Source of the DNA: DASRAJ01 sp035638255
GTDB taxonomy: Bacteria; Bacteroidota; Bacteroidia; Chitinophagales; UBA10324
DNA: 64,000 nucleotides
NCBI GenBank assembly: GCA_035638255.1
Contig: DASRAJ010000098.1
Span: forward strand, 1 to 64,000
Reading direction: 5' to 3'
Shown: piece after piece, positions 39,657 to 48,840 of the stretch
How positions within the stretch are numbered: the first letter of the stretch is position 1
Layout of the letters: every line of letters begins with the position of its first letter
Program-made: the position numbers and the translations under genes
The notes under the pieces: generated by a model
What the model was told of the DNA's origin: nothing
The model's database searches: none
Seen by the model: only the letters and a program-made list of their open reading frames with translations

Positions 39657-41078
39657 TCACAGTCCTCCAATCGAAATCAACTTCTTCTCCAAATACTCAT
39701 ACAGTCCTTCGCTCCCGCTTTCATGACCAATGCCGCTTTGCTTCCATCCGCCGAAGGGCGCTTCTGTACCGTGCGGATACCATTCATTCACCCCCACCAT
39801 TCCGAACTCTAATTTTTCAGAGATGAAAATGGCGGTGTTCAAATCATTCGTAAACACGAAAGCTGCGAGACCATAGGAAGTGTTGTTTGCTTTTTCAATC
39901 ACTTCTTCTTTGGTATCGAAGGGAATTAATGGAAGAATGGGTCCAAAAATTTCTTTGTCAACGAAATGAGCATCGCCGTTTCGTGCCGCAATCACCGTGG
40001 GCTCAATGAAAAATCCTTTGTCGCGTTTTGTTCCTCCGCTGATGATTTCTCCACCTTCCTTTTTCGCTTCTTCAATCACGTTCATCACCATCTCCTGCTG
40101 CCGCTTGTTGATGAGCGGACCCATTTTTGTTTTCTCATCCGTTCCGTTTCCGGTTATGTGCCGCGATGCAAATGTTCTCACCGCTTCAAGAAACTGATCA
40201 TAGATTTTGCGGTGGACAAAGAATCGCTGCGGCGCCACGCAAACCTGTCCTGCATTGCGAAACTTTGCTGCGACGGCTCCCTTTGCAACCGATTCCACAT
40301 TCACATCATCCATGATGATCACCGGGGCATTGCCACCGAGTTCGAGAGCGAGTTTGGTATTCGTTCTTGAGGCACCGTCCATTAAAATTTTTCCGACGCG
40401 CGTGCTTCCGGTGAAAGAAATCTTTTTCAGCTTCTGATGATCGAGCATGGCTTCACCAATTTTTATTGCATCTCCGTTTACAAGATTTGCAACTCCGTCA
40501 GGAATGTCTGCTTCTTTCAGTGCAGAAAATAGATTCATCGTCGTGAGCGGAGTGAATTCTGAGCCTTTGCATACTACCGTACACCCCGCTGCGAGTGCGG
40601 CAGCGGTGGCTCGCGCAGGATTGTACGCAGGGAAATTCCATGCTGTGATCACACCGATCACGCCCATCGGCTGGTAAATGACATTCATTCTTCTGCTAAC
40701 TCGAGATGAAGGAATTACGCGACCATAACTGCGCTTTCCTTCTTCAGCAAACCATTCAAACATGCTCGCTGCACTTTTCCATTCACCTTCTGCTTCTGCT
40801 TTTGGCTTGCCACTTTCAAGAATGGTTTCTTTCGTGTACTCAGAAATATTTTTTCGAATGATATCTGCTGTCTTCTTCAGAGTTTCTGCACGAGACCATG
40901 ATGATAAATTACTCCATGAGGGAAATGCGTTCGCTGCTGCTTCTATTGCAAGGTTACAATCAGCATCATCGCCGAATGGAACAGAGCAAATGATTTCTTC
41001 CGTGGCAGGATTCTGAACTGGCCATGTTTTGCCATTTAGTGCATCGCACCATTTGCCGTCGATGAGTTGTTGTTTCAT
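39657..41078 (-). CDS. gabD: NAD(P)-dependent succinate-semialdehyde dehydrogenase
   Basis: 473 residues. Oxidises succinate semialdehyde, the product of GABA transamination, to succinate. The catalytic Cys lies in FRNAGQVCVAPQRF and the general-base Glu in LALELGGNAPVII; ITAWNFPAYNPAR and SFTGSTRVGKILM bind the cofactor. The N-terminus MKQQLIDGKWCDALNGKTW fits the family. Related enzymes act on glutarate semialdehyde or other omega-semialdehydes, so the substrate is inferred from similarity and the local catabolic context. Next to an exported amine oxidase that faces it tail to tail. Confidence 0.88.
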   Translation of the reverse strand: MKQQLIDGKWCDALNGKTWPVQNPATEEIICSVPFGDDADCNLAIEAAANAFPSWSNLSSWSRAETLKKTADIIRKNISEYTKETILESGKPKAEAEGEWKSAASMFEWFAEEGKRSYGRVIPSSRVSRRMNVIYQPMGVIGVITAWNFPAYNPARATAAALAAGCTVVCKGSEFTPLTTMNLFSALKEADIPDGVANLVNGDAIKIGEAMLDHQKLKKISFTGSTRVGKILMDGASRTNTKLALELGGNAPVIIMDDVNVESVAKGAVAAKFRNAGQVCVAPQRFFVHRKIYDQFLEAVRTFASRHITGNGTDEKTKMGPLINKRQQEMVMNVIEEAKKEGGEIISGGTKRDKGFFIEPTVIAARNGDAHFVDKEIFGPILPLIPFDTKEEVIEKANNTSYGLAAFVFTNDLNTAIFISEKLEFGMVGVNEWYPHGTEAPFGGWKQSGIGHESGSEGLYEYLEKKLISIGGL

Positions 41079-41096
41079 TTCAATGAATTATGGACA

Positions 41097-41129
41097 ACCG
41101 ATACTATCGATTGAAGCGATAGCATCGGT
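41097..41129. repeat. 33-bp palindrome, stand-alone copy
   Basis: Arms ACCGATACTATCG and GCGATAGCATCGGT, related to the two palindromes that interrupt the tRNA at 37.1-37.3 kb. Located between the SSADH and SpmAB-like genes. Confidence 0.75.
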
Positions 41130-41134
41130 AACAT

Positions 41135-42568
41135 TCAGAAATATAATTTGCAAACAAAAATCCCTGCAATCACACACACCAAATCTACAAGCAACATAAT
41201 GCCGAGTGTATACCGCGTGTTCTTCACACTTACAGATCCGAAATACAATGCAATCACATAGAAGGTAGTTTCCGCAGCGCCCTGAAACAAACAGGAGAGC
41301 CGCCCGGTCAAACTATCTGCCCCATAAGTTTTCATCGCATCGAGCATGAACCCGCGGGAGCCACCTGCGCTGAACGGACGCATGAGTGCAACAGGAATTG
41401 CGTTGATGATTTGCTGATCCACATGAAATACTTTCAGGAGTGATGAAATTCCGTTCAATGCAATGTCCATCAAGCCGGAGTTGCGAAAGATGCTGAGCGC
41501 AACGAGCATTGCAATCATATAGGGAAGAATGCGAATGCCTGTTGTAAATCCGTCTTTCGCACCGTGAATGAATGAGTCGAAAATATTAGTGTTGTTTTCC
41601 CTGAAAATTTTTTCCTTCCAAAAAGCATAAGCAACGATGGCAAGAATGATGATCAGTAAAACACCGTTGCTCAAATTCCCGGTGAAATGAAATTTTTCAA
41701 TGCTGTTCATACGGCTGATCATGTACAGCAATGCGCCAATTATCACACTAATTATAGTGACGAATCCGATCACAGCGACGTTCAATAAATTGTTTCGTTG
41801 TTTGATGCTCACGAAAATCAACGCTGCTATGGTGCCGATGAATGAAGTGATGATCGTGGGCAGCATGATGTCAGCCGGGTTGGCAGCATTCATGGCGGCG
41901 CGATAGCCGATGATGGAAGTAGGAATGAGTGTGAGCCCGGCAGCATGCAAACACAAAAACATGATCTGACTATTGGTGGCTTTGTCTTTCTCAGGATTCG
42001 ATTCCTGGATACTCTCCATCGCTTTCAATCCGAATGGCGTGGCAGCGCTGTCAAGCCCAAGAAAGTTTGCGGCGAAGTTCATGGTCATGTATCCGTAAGC
42101 GGGATGACCTTTGGGAAGATCAGGGAAAATTTTCGAGAAGAGTGGTGTGAGCATTCTTGACATCTTCTCTGTAGCTTTTGAATCACTGAGTAAGTTCATT
42201 AATCCGCAGAAGAAAGTAAGATAACCAATCAGCGGAAGCCAGATATCAATGATGGTGTTCTTGCAGGTGGGAAAAATTCCATCGGCTCTTTGTGTGCCCT
42301 CACTTATTTCAATCGTTCCTGATTTGGAGAGATGATAAAGCGTATCGCCCGACTGAAATCCCGCATCACCGCTTGTCTTGATGTTTGCAAATAAAGTTGA
42401 ATGATCTCTTTGAAATTGCAACGAATCTTTTTCAGCGACTGTAATATCATCACCTTGCTTTCCATTTACAATGCCGGTGAGTGTGTAAAGTTTTCCTGAT
42501 AAAAGAAGATAGAATGCCCATGTGATGCTGAGTACTACAATGGTTGTCCAGAATCTGCTGAGCGCCAT
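41135..42568 (-). CDS. SpmA-SpmB fusion (nucleoside-recognition domain) membrane protein
   Basis: 477 residues with about ten membrane helices. Two nucleoside-recognition (Gate) domains are joined in one chain: the first half contains NFAANFLGLDSAATPFGLKAM, the second IRILPYMIAMLVALSIFRNSG and MRPFSAGGSRGFMLDAM, corresponding to spore maturation proteins A and B. The fusion is common in Bacteroidota, which do not sporulate. An extracytoplasmic insert (residues about 30-95) holds charged sequence. Transport of an unknown solute is the usual guess. Confidence 0.85.
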   Translation of the reverse strand: MALSRFWTTIVVLSITWAFYLLLSGKLYTLTGIVNGKQGDDITVAEKDSLQFQRDHSTLFANIKTSGDAGFQSGDTLYHLSKSGTIEISEGTQRADGIFPTCKNTIIDIWLPLIGYLTFFCGLMNLLSDSKATEKMSRMLTPLFSKIFPDLPKGHPAYGYMTMNFAANFLGLDSAATPFGLKAMESIQESNPEKDKATNSQIMFLCLHAAGLTLIPTSIIGYRAAMNAANPADIMLPTIITSFIGTIAALIFVSIKQRNNLLNVAVIGFVTIISVIIGALLYMISRMNSIEKFHFTGNLSNGVLLIIILAIVAYAFWKEKIFRENNTNIFDSFIHGAKDGFTTGIRILPYMIAMLVALSIFRNSGLMDIALNGISSLLKVFHVDQQIINAIPVALMRPFSAGGSRGFMLDAMKTYGADSLTGRLSCLFQGAAETTFYVIALYFGSVSVKNTRYTLGIMLLVDLVCVIAGIFVCKLYF

Positions 42569-42622
42569 GGGCTAAAGATGAGAGAAAAAATTCTTCTTAT
42601 GGAGAAGAGAGTTTCAGTTTTT

Positions 42623-42630
42623 TATATTTG
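42623..42630 (+). promoter_or_regulatory. Bacteroidota -7 promoter box
   Basis: TATATTTG matches TAnnTTTG, 18 bases before the ATG at 42649, at the head of the four-gene TPR operon. Confidence 0.6.
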
Positions 42631-42648
42631 GGTCAAACTATTCTTCTC

Positions 42649-43071
42649 ATGGAACCAATAACAATTGTCACTTGGCTTGTAAGTGCCGCCAAGTTTCTCA
42701 AAGACACGGGAGCTGACGGTGCCGTAAAAGAAGGTGCAAAATCATTCTTCTCCTGGGTGAAAGGAAAGTTCACACGAAAGAGTGAGCAGGAAAAAATTGA
42801 GACAGTGATTGCAGCACCGGATAATGAAGATGCAATAAAAGGATTGGAGCAAATGATTAGTGATACTCAAAAGGATGATGCTGCATTGATTGCTTCTCTT
42901 CAGGATCAGGTTAATCAATTCTCTAAATTGGTGGAACAGAAAATGCCCCAGGCCGCTGCTTCCATCAACAACCAGATCACGAACAGCAAGAATGTAGTAG
43001 TTGACGGTTTTAAGAACATCTCCTCGCAAGGCAACATTTCAATTAACGTTGGTGACAATAATCCAAAATGA
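42649..43071 (+). CDS. Hypothetical protein with polar beta tail
   Basis: 140 residues from the ATG at 42649; a TTG-initiated longer frame at 42628 starts within the promoter box and is rejected. Not recognised. An N-terminal part (MEPITIVTWLVSAAKFLKDTG) could be amphipathic or membrane-linked; the middle (about residues 45-100) is charged and helical, possibly coiled coil; the end (NSKNVVVDGFKNISSQGNISINVGDNN) is a polar Gly/Asn/Ile repeat tail of the kind often found in proteins next to TPR or NLR-like conflict genes. Overlaps the next gene by 4 bases (ATGA). First gene of a probable four-gene operon. Confidence 0.7.
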   Translation: MEPITIVTWLVSAAKFLKDTGADGAVKEGAKSFFSWVKGKFTRKSEQEKIETVIAAPDNEDAIKGLEQMISDTQKDDAALIASLQDQVNQFSKLVEQKMPQAAASINNQITNSKNVVVDGFKNISSQGNISINVGDNNPK

Positions 43072-43382
43072 TAGAGAAGAAAAACGTCGCAGACGATAGC
43101 TTCAAAGATCTTAATGCCGGCAGGGACATTAAGATTAATATAGGGGATAGTAAAAGCGGATTGCAGTGGAAAATAATATTGCTTGGTGTTATTGTTATTG
43201 CAGCCATAGTGATGCTCATCATACTTCGGCAGCCGCCCAAGGAGTTAAATTCAAATACTAACGAAACCCACGGATCACAATCGCCCATTGTAGCAGATAG
43301 CGGAGGCAATGTCAATATCAATTATCAGAATACAGACCCCTTTGCTGAAGATTCTATGAAGAACAAAAAGACACCGAAATAA
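43068..43382 (+). CDS. Small single-pass membrane protein with polar beta repeats
   Basis: 104 residues. Starts inside the end of the preceding gene (ATGA overlap). One membrane helix (WKIILLGVIVIAAIVMLIIL, about residues 33-52) is flanked by two short polar segments of similar type: NAGRDIKINIGDS before it and SPIVADSGGNVNINY after it. The D-I-x-I-N-I-G-D pattern is shared with the upstream protein's tail, suggesting that the two interact or stack. Not recognised as a named family. 16 bases separate it from the first TPR gene. Confidence 0.65.
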   Translation: MIEKKNVADDSFKDLNAGRDIKINIGDSKSGLQWKIILLGVIVIAAIVMLIILRQPPKELNSNTNETHGSQSPIVADSGGNVNINYQNTDPFAEDSMKNKKTPK

Positions 43383-43398
43383 GAAACTTAACTAACGT

Positions 43399-45102
43399 AT
43401 GATAAAGTGTATCATCCTTTTTGTATTGTGTTTCATCTCCCTCTCTGTAATCAGAGCACAGACTATAAACACAACAGAAGGTGAAAACAGCCCCATCATC
43501 TTCGCACAAAATGTTGCTACAACCTATGGGGTAAAACCTACTGTTGTTCAGGCAGTGATTGACCTCTACAGCAAATCCGGATTGAACAAAGAACAGCGGC
43601 AAAAGAAAGTTGAAACACTCATCAAGAATTATTCAATACTTCCTGTTATCAGTGACACTTTAACCAACCAACAAAAACAATCGCTTGGTGTCAGCTCGAA
43701 TTACAGTCTCATCTCCGCACTCAACTTTGATCGGTTCTTCAAAACCTCCGGTAAGAACTCACCAATTGTTTACGCACCTGACGGAAAGGTAAATATCTGG
43801 TACGGCATAGCTCCTGATGCTGTACGCTCACTTTGGGGTGTGCTGGAAAATGAGCAGATGGATTACGAGACGGCGCAAAAAGCGTTTCAGGATTTACTCA
43901 AGAAATACAATGAACTCAAAAAGCAAGCAGATGCATTGGGACACAATCCGCAATTCAGTGAAAGAATCGCCAAGGCAAAACAACTGATTGATAACGGTAA
44001 ACTAGAAGAAGCTACAGAAGAACTTGCAAAAATAGATAATGAAAGCAGCAAATCAACTGCTGAAATAAAAGAACTCCATGCGTCCGCCCTCGAAGCACAG
44101 TATCGGTACAAGGAAGCTACTCCATTACGTCAAGATATTACAAGGCTTGTCCCTGAAGATCTTGATTATAAGTTGAAATATGCTACTAACCTTGTCTATG
44201 TCTCAAATCTTGATTTGGCTATTTCCGAATTCAAAAAACTTAATGTTCTGATTTACGACAAAAACGATACACTCCTGGCGAACTCTTACAATAATCTAGG
44301 TCTTGCGTGGCTCGAGAAAGGAATATTGGATTCAGCAATTGCCTTCTACGAAAAAGCGCTTGAGATAAACGAGAAAATTTACGGAGAGGTTGATACGAAG
44401 ATTGCTGTAACTAATGGAAACTTGGGAACGCTATGGTTAAACAAAGATCCTGTCAAGGCGACAAGTTACTTTGAAAAAGAAATCTCGGTTGACTTAAAAT
44501 TTTTTGGTGAAGAAAATCTGAATATTGCCAACGATTACATCAATCTTGGAACTGCATATCATCTGAAAGGAGATATATCCAATGCTATTAGCTACTATAG
44601 AAAAGCGTTGAAAATCGACTTGAAAATTTATGGAAAAGAAGAGCCGCACATTTCCATTGATTACAACCACCTTGGTGCAACATGGCAAGACATAAAGAAT
44701 TTGGACTCTGCATTTAACTACTTTAATAGAGCATTGGCAATTGACTTAAAATATTTTGGCGAAGAAGATGTGAATACTGCGACTGACTATCAAACTCTGG
44801 GTGGCGCTTGGGAAGACAAAAAAAACTTAGATTCAGCTATCAACTATTTTAACAAGGCATTGATAATAGATGTGAAATTGCTAGGGGAAGATAATACTAG
44901 TACAGCTATTGATTATAACAACCTCGGCTGGGCATGGAAAGAGAAAGGCGATCTTGACAAAGCTATCAGCTACGGAGAGAAATCGTATTCAATTTTTAGA
45001 AAACTCTATGGAGAAGATAATCCTTCCATGAAAACAGTGAAGGAAAATCTGGATTTATATAAGGCATTGAAGGAAAAATTAAAAGGCATAACACCGAAAT
45101 AA
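43399..45102 (+). CDS. Secreted TPR (kinesin-light-chain type) protein
   Basis: 567 residues. Signal peptide (MIKCIILFVLCFISLSVIRAQ), a conserved domain of about 120 residues (SPIIFAQNVATTYGVKPTVV ... GKNSPIVYAPDGKVNIWYGI), a coiled-coil-like helix (about 140-215), then about seven 42-residue TPR units (AIAFYEKALEINEKIYGEVD pattern). The NSPIVYAPDG...WYGIAPDAVRSLWGVLE segment resembles the linker found before TPR or effector domains in bacterial conflict and NLR-related proteins. No catalytic domain is seen. 18 bases precede the paralogue downstream, whose first 120 codons are nearly identical. Confidence 0.8.
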   Translation: MIKCIILFVLCFISLSVIRAQTINTTEGENSPIIFAQNVATTYGVKPTVVQAVIDLYSKSGLNKEQRQKKVETLIKNYSILPVISDTLTNQQKQSLGVSSNYSLISALNFDRFFKTSGKNSPIVYAPDGKVNIWYGIAPDAVRSLWGVLENEQMDYETAQKAFQDLLKKYNELKKQADALGHNPQFSERIAKAKQLIDNGKLEEATEELAKIDNESSKSTAEIKELHASALEAQYRYKEATPLRQDITRLVPEDLDYKLKYATNLVYVSNLDLAISEFKKLNVLIYDKNDTLLANSYNNLGLAWLEKGILDSAIAFYEKALEINEKIYGEVDTKIAVTNGNLGTLWLNKDPVKATSYFEKEISVDLKFFGEENLNIANDYINLGTAYHLKGDISNAISYYRKALKIDLKIYGKEEPHISIDYNHLGATWQDIKNLDSAFNYFNRALAIDLKYFGEEDVNTATDYQTLGGAWEDKKNLDSAINYFNKALIIDVKLLGEDNTSTAIDYNNLGWAWKEKGDLDKAISYGEKSYSIFRKLYGEDNPSMKTVKENLDLYKALKEKLKGITPK

Positions 45103-45120
45103 AAACTTTACCAACATTGT

Positions 45121-47307
45121 ATGATAAAATATATTATCCTTTTTGTATTGTGTTTCATCTCCATCTTTGTTGTCAGAGCACAATCTGGAAACACAACAGA
45201 AGGTGAAAATAGCCCCATCATCTTCGCACAAAATGTTGCTACAACCTATGGAGTAAAACCTACTGTTGTTCAGGCAGTGATTGACCTCTACAGCAAATCC
45301 GGATTGAACAAAGAACAGCGACAAAAGAAGGTTGAAGCACTCATCAAGAATTATTCAACTCTTCCTGTTATCAGTGACACTTTAACCAACCAGCAAAAAC
45401 AATCGCTTGGTGTCAGCTCGAATTACAGTCTCATCTCAGCACTCAACTTTGATCGGTTCTTCAAAACCTCCGGCAAGAACTCACCAATTGTTTACGCACC
45501 TGATGGAGAAGTGAAGATCTGGTACGGTATTGCCCCTGATGCTGTCCGTTCTCTTTGGGGTGTTTTGGAAAATAAGCAAATGGATTATGAGTCTTCCCAA
45601 AAGGCATTTGGAGATCTGCTGAAGAAATACAACGAGCTAAAGAAGCAAGCTGACGAATTAGCTTTGAATCCGCAGTTCACAGATAAGATTGCGGGAGCAA
45701 AAGAATTGATTGACAAGGGAGATTTGGAAGAAGCGGAAATTGAGCTTGCCAAGATCGATGAAGAAAGCACGGTAGCAACAGCTGAAATAAAAAACCTCAG
45801 AGCTACCAACCTTGAAGCCCTCTATAGATACAAAGAAGCAACACCATTGTATCAAATGGCAGTAATGTTAGCGCCAGCTAACCTGAATTATTTGATTTCC
45901 TATGCAACCAATCTTTGGCTCACATCAAACCTGGAAGGAGCAATTTCAGAATTTGAAAAGGCAATAAGTTTGATAAATGGTAGCAACGATACGATGCTTG
46001 CAAACTGTTACCAAGACATTGGCGTAGTTTGGAAAGACAAAGGTGATCCGAACAAAGCCATTTTCTATCTTGAAAAAGCTTTGGAAAGCGACCTTAAAAA
46101 TTTCGGAGCAGAAAATCCGAAAGTGGCAAGAGATTACAATGGTCTCGGCTCAGTGTGGCGAGACGAAGGAAATCTTGACAAAGCCATTTCCTATCTTGAA
46201 AAAGCTTTGGAAAGCGACCTTAAAAATTTCGGAGCAGGAAATCCGAAAGTTGCTACTGATTACAACAACCTCGGAGCGGTATGGCAAGACAGAGGCGATC
46301 TAGACAAAGCTATTTCTTATCTTGAAAAAGCATTACAGATCATTCTAAAGAATTTCGGGGAAGAACATCAGTACGTTGCAAGCACTAACAACAATCTCGG
46401 TTTAGCGTGGGAAGAGAAAGGCGATCTGAACAAAGCCATTTCCTATCTTGAAAAGGCATTGCAGGGCGACCTAAAAAATTTCGGGGAAGAGAGTTTGCAG
46501 GTTGCCATAGATTACAACAACCTCGGTTCAGCGTGTCAAGAGATAGGCGACCTAGACAAAGCAGTCAGTTACTTGAAGAAAGCACTTGCGATTAATCTCA
46601 AATTATTAGGTGATGAAAACCCGAACGTAGCCACTGTTTATAACAACCTTGGGTGGGCATACCAAAACAAAGGCAATCTGGACAGTGCCATCTCGTTTTA
46701 TGAAAAAACGTTAAATATCCTTTTAAAAAATTTCGGAGAAGAACATCCGAACGTTGCAACGACTTACGGCAATATCGGCTTAGTGTGGCAAGAAAAAGGC
46801 GATCTTGATAAGGCTTTTTCATATCTTGATAAAGCATTGAAAAGTGACTTGAAAAATTTCGGAGAGGCAAATCCAAAAGTTGCTCTAGATGAATGCAACC
46901 TCGGATTAGTTTGGAAAGACAAGGGCGACCTGGACAAAGCCATTTCTTATTTTGAAAAAGCATTGCAAAGCGACCTGAAAAATTTCGGAGAAGAAAATCC
47001 CAACGTTGCAGGAGATTACAGGGATCTTGGCATGGCTTGGAAAGATAAAGGCGATCTGGATAAAGCTACTAACTACCTGGATAAAGCGCTGGCGATTGAC
47101 TTCAAATTATTCGGGGACGAAAATCCGAAGGTGGCGAGAGACTATAAATATTTGGGCTTAGCTTGGAAAGACAAAGGTGATCTGGATAAAGCCATCAGCT
47201 ACGGTGAAAAATCGTATTCCATATTTAGAAAACTTTATGGCGACGAAAATCCTACAACAAAAAAAGCCAAAGAAAATCTTGATAGCTGGAAAACTTTAAA
47301 AAGATGA
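45121..47307 (+). CDS. Secreted TPR (kinesin-light-chain type) protein, longer paralogue
   Basis: 728 residues. Same design as the preceding gene: signal peptide (MIKYIILFVLCFISIFVVRAQ), near-identical conserved N-terminal domain, helical linker, then about eleven 42-residue TPR units (DKAISYLEKALESDLKNFG and variants). The N-terminal DNA is almost identical between paralogues while the TPR arrays differ in number and sequence, as expected when a sensor domain is conserved and a recognition array evolves by unit gain and loss. Last gene of the four-gene operon. Ligand and downstream effector are unknown. Confidence 0.8.
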   Translation: MIKYIILFVLCFISIFVVRAQSGNTTEGENSPIIFAQNVATTYGVKPTVVQAVIDLYSKSGLNKEQRQKKVEALIKNYSTLPVISDTLTNQQKQSLGVSSNYSLISALNFDRFFKTSGKNSPIVYAPDGEVKIWYGIAPDAVRSLWGVLENKQMDYESSQKAFGDLLKKYNELKKQADELALNPQFTDKIAGAKELIDKGDLEEAEIELAKIDEESTVATAEIKNLRATNLEALYRYKEATPLYQMAVMLAPANLNYLISYATNLWLTSNLEGAISEFEKAISLINGSNDTMLANCYQDIGVVWKDKGDPNKAIFYLEKALESDLKNFGAENPKVARDYNGLGSVWRDEGNLDKAISYLEKALESDLKNFGAGNPKVATDYNNLGAVWQDRGDLDKAISYLEKALQIILKNFGEEHQYVASTNNNLGLAWEEKGDLNKAISYLEKALQGDLKNFGEESLQVAIDYNNLGSACQEIGDLDKAVSYLKKALAINLKLLGDENPNVATVYNNLGWAYQNKGNLDSAISFYEKTLNILLKNFGEEHPNVATTYGNIGLVWQEKGDLDKAFSYLDKALKSDLKNFGEANPKVALDECNLGLVWKDKGDLDKAISYFEKALQSDLKNFGEENPNVAGDYRDLGMAWKDKGDLDKATNYLDKALAIDFKLFGDENPKVARDYKYLGLAWKDKGDLDKAISYGEKSYSIFRKLYGDENPTTKKAKENLDSWKTLKR

Positions 47308-47329
47308 TCGCTGACTGACACTTTTTTTC

Positions 47330-48688
47330 TCACTTCGTCAACTCCTTCAAACTATCTTCAATTATATAGAGTCCTCTCATCAAATCTTCTTCTTCAATCA
47401 CCAGTGGACTCAACACACGAATGATATTCGCATTCACTCCCGCACTAATAATGATCAACCCATTTTCATAGCATCGTTGAATAAGTTTCTTCGCCAATTC
47501 TTCATTCGGTTTTTGAATTTCACCATCATGAGAAAGCTCAAACGCCATCATCGCACCAAGCCCGCGAACATCTGTAATGTGTTGCGGAAACTTTTTCTTC
47601 AGCTCTTCAAATCGTGAGCGAACAATTTCACCAACACGCTTTCCTTTTTCATTCAGATCAATCTCCGTCATGTAATCAATCGTGGCAACTGCTGCTGCAC
47701 AACAGACTGGATTTCCAAGGAAAGTTCCACCAATGGTGCCCGGATTAATTCCATCCATCACTGATTGTTTTCCGATCACGGCACCAATCGGCATTCCACT
47801 CGCCATTGATTTTGCATAGGTGGAAATATCAGTTGTGATATCGAAGTTGTGATGAGCGGCCCATTTTCCCGTTCGACAAAAACCCGTTTGAACTTCATCA
47901 ATCACGAGCATGATTCCATTTTCATCACACACCTTTCTTAAGCCCTGCAGATATTTTTTCGGAACGACATTGAACCCGCCCTCCCCCTGCACACACTCAA
48001 TGATAATCGCTGCAACATTTTTTTCAGGAACATAATAATGAAAGAATTCATTGAGCTTCTTCAAATGATGATCAGCAAATTCATCTTCACTTCTTCCATT
48101 GGCATCATGAGCGTAATCAGGAAATTCTGCTCTGTAAACCTCAGGAGCAAAAGGACCGACACCCATTTTGTATCCCACTTTTGAAGTGAGTGTTGTTGCC
48201 ATCAATGTTCTTCCGTGAAATGCACCCGTGTAACAAATGATCGCAGGTCTTCCGGTTGCCTGGCGCGCAATCTTGATTGCATTCTCAACACTTTCCGCTC
48301 CTGAATTTGTGAGCATCACTTTCGTTGCTTCACCGTGCGGAAAGAGTCCAATCAGTTTTTCAGCGAGATCAAGATAAATCTCGTACGCCGAAACGCCGAA
48401 GCAGGTGTGAATGAATTTCGCTGCCTGTTCCTGGATTGCTTTCACAACCTTCGGCGGACAATGACCGGCATTCAATACTCCAATTCCTCCTGCAAAATCA
48501 ATCAGCGGATTTCCATCGGCATCGGTGATGATGGCGCCTTTCGCTTCACTCACCGTGGAAGGATGAATGATGGTAAGTGCATTCGGCACCAATCTTTTTC
48601 TCCTCTCAAAAATTTCATCGGTCTTTTTTTTCTTCTTGAAAATTTCGAACCCGCTTTCTTCTTTTCTTGTTGTTGTGATGATTCCCAT
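47330..48688 (-). CDS. gabT: Class III aminotransferase, 4-aminobutyrate type
   Basis: 452 residues, PLP fold type I. LVIDEVQTGFCRTGKWAAHH has the PLP-ring Asp, the Schiff-base Lys is in YAKSMASGMPIGAVIG, and LTNSGAESVENAIKIARQAT and YTGAFHGRTLMATTLTSK mark GABA-transaminase-like enzymes. It would pass the amino group of GABA (or beta-alanine) to 2-oxoglutarate. With a succinate-semialdehyde dehydrogenase 150 bases upstream on the same strand the pair forms a GABA shunt. A large inverted repeat separates the two genes. The gene symbol is by family and context. Confidence 0.85.
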   Translation of the reverse strand: MGIITTTRKEESGFEIFKKKKKTDEIFERRKRLVPNALTIIHPSTVSEAKGAIITDADGNPLIDFAGGIGVLNAGHCPPKVVKAIQEQAAKFIHTCFGVSAYEIYLDLAEKLIGLFPHGEATKVMLTNSGAESVENAIKIARQATGRPAIICYTGAFHGRTLMATTLTSKVGYKMGVGPFAPEVYRAEFPDYAHDANGRSEDEFADHHLKKLNEFFHYYVPEKNVAAIIIECVQGEGGFNVVPKKYLQGLRKVCDENGIMLVIDEVQTGFCRTGKWAAHHNFDITTDISTYAKSMASGMPIGAVIGKQSVMDGINPGTIGGTFLGNPVCCAAAVATIDYMTEIDLNEKGKRVGEIVRSRFEELKKKFPQHITDVRGLGAMMAFELSHDGEIQKPNEELAKKLIQRCYENGLIIISAGVNANIIRVLSPLVIEEEDLMRGLYIIEDSLKELTK

Positions 48689-48701
48689 AGTTCAGAATTT
48701 G

Positions 48702-48836
48702 CGTCATTGCGAGTAGCGAAGGGTTGACTTGTGCGAGCGGGCGACGAAGCAATCTTCCGGTATTAGACACAACTTTGAGTAGATTGCTTCGTCACACCTT
48801 CGCTAATCAACTCCCGCTTCGTTCCTCGCAATGACG
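48702..48836. repeat. Long inverted repeat (cgtcattgcgag family)
   Basis: CGTCATTGCGAG... at the left and ...CTCGCAATGACG at the right, each about 55 bases with GAAGCAATCT / AGATTGCTTC at the inner ends and a 25-base centre. Palindromes with this CGTCATTGCGAG / GAAGCAATC design occur in many bacterial phyla. Here it lies between the SSADH gene and the gabT-like gene. Confidence 0.85.
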
Positions 48837-48840
48837 GTGG

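Noticed and set aside
39600..39660. Rho-independent terminator between the amine oxidase and SSADH genes
   Set aside because: The hairpin is clear but neither side has a T run; it is better explained as a member of the TCCCGA palindrome family.
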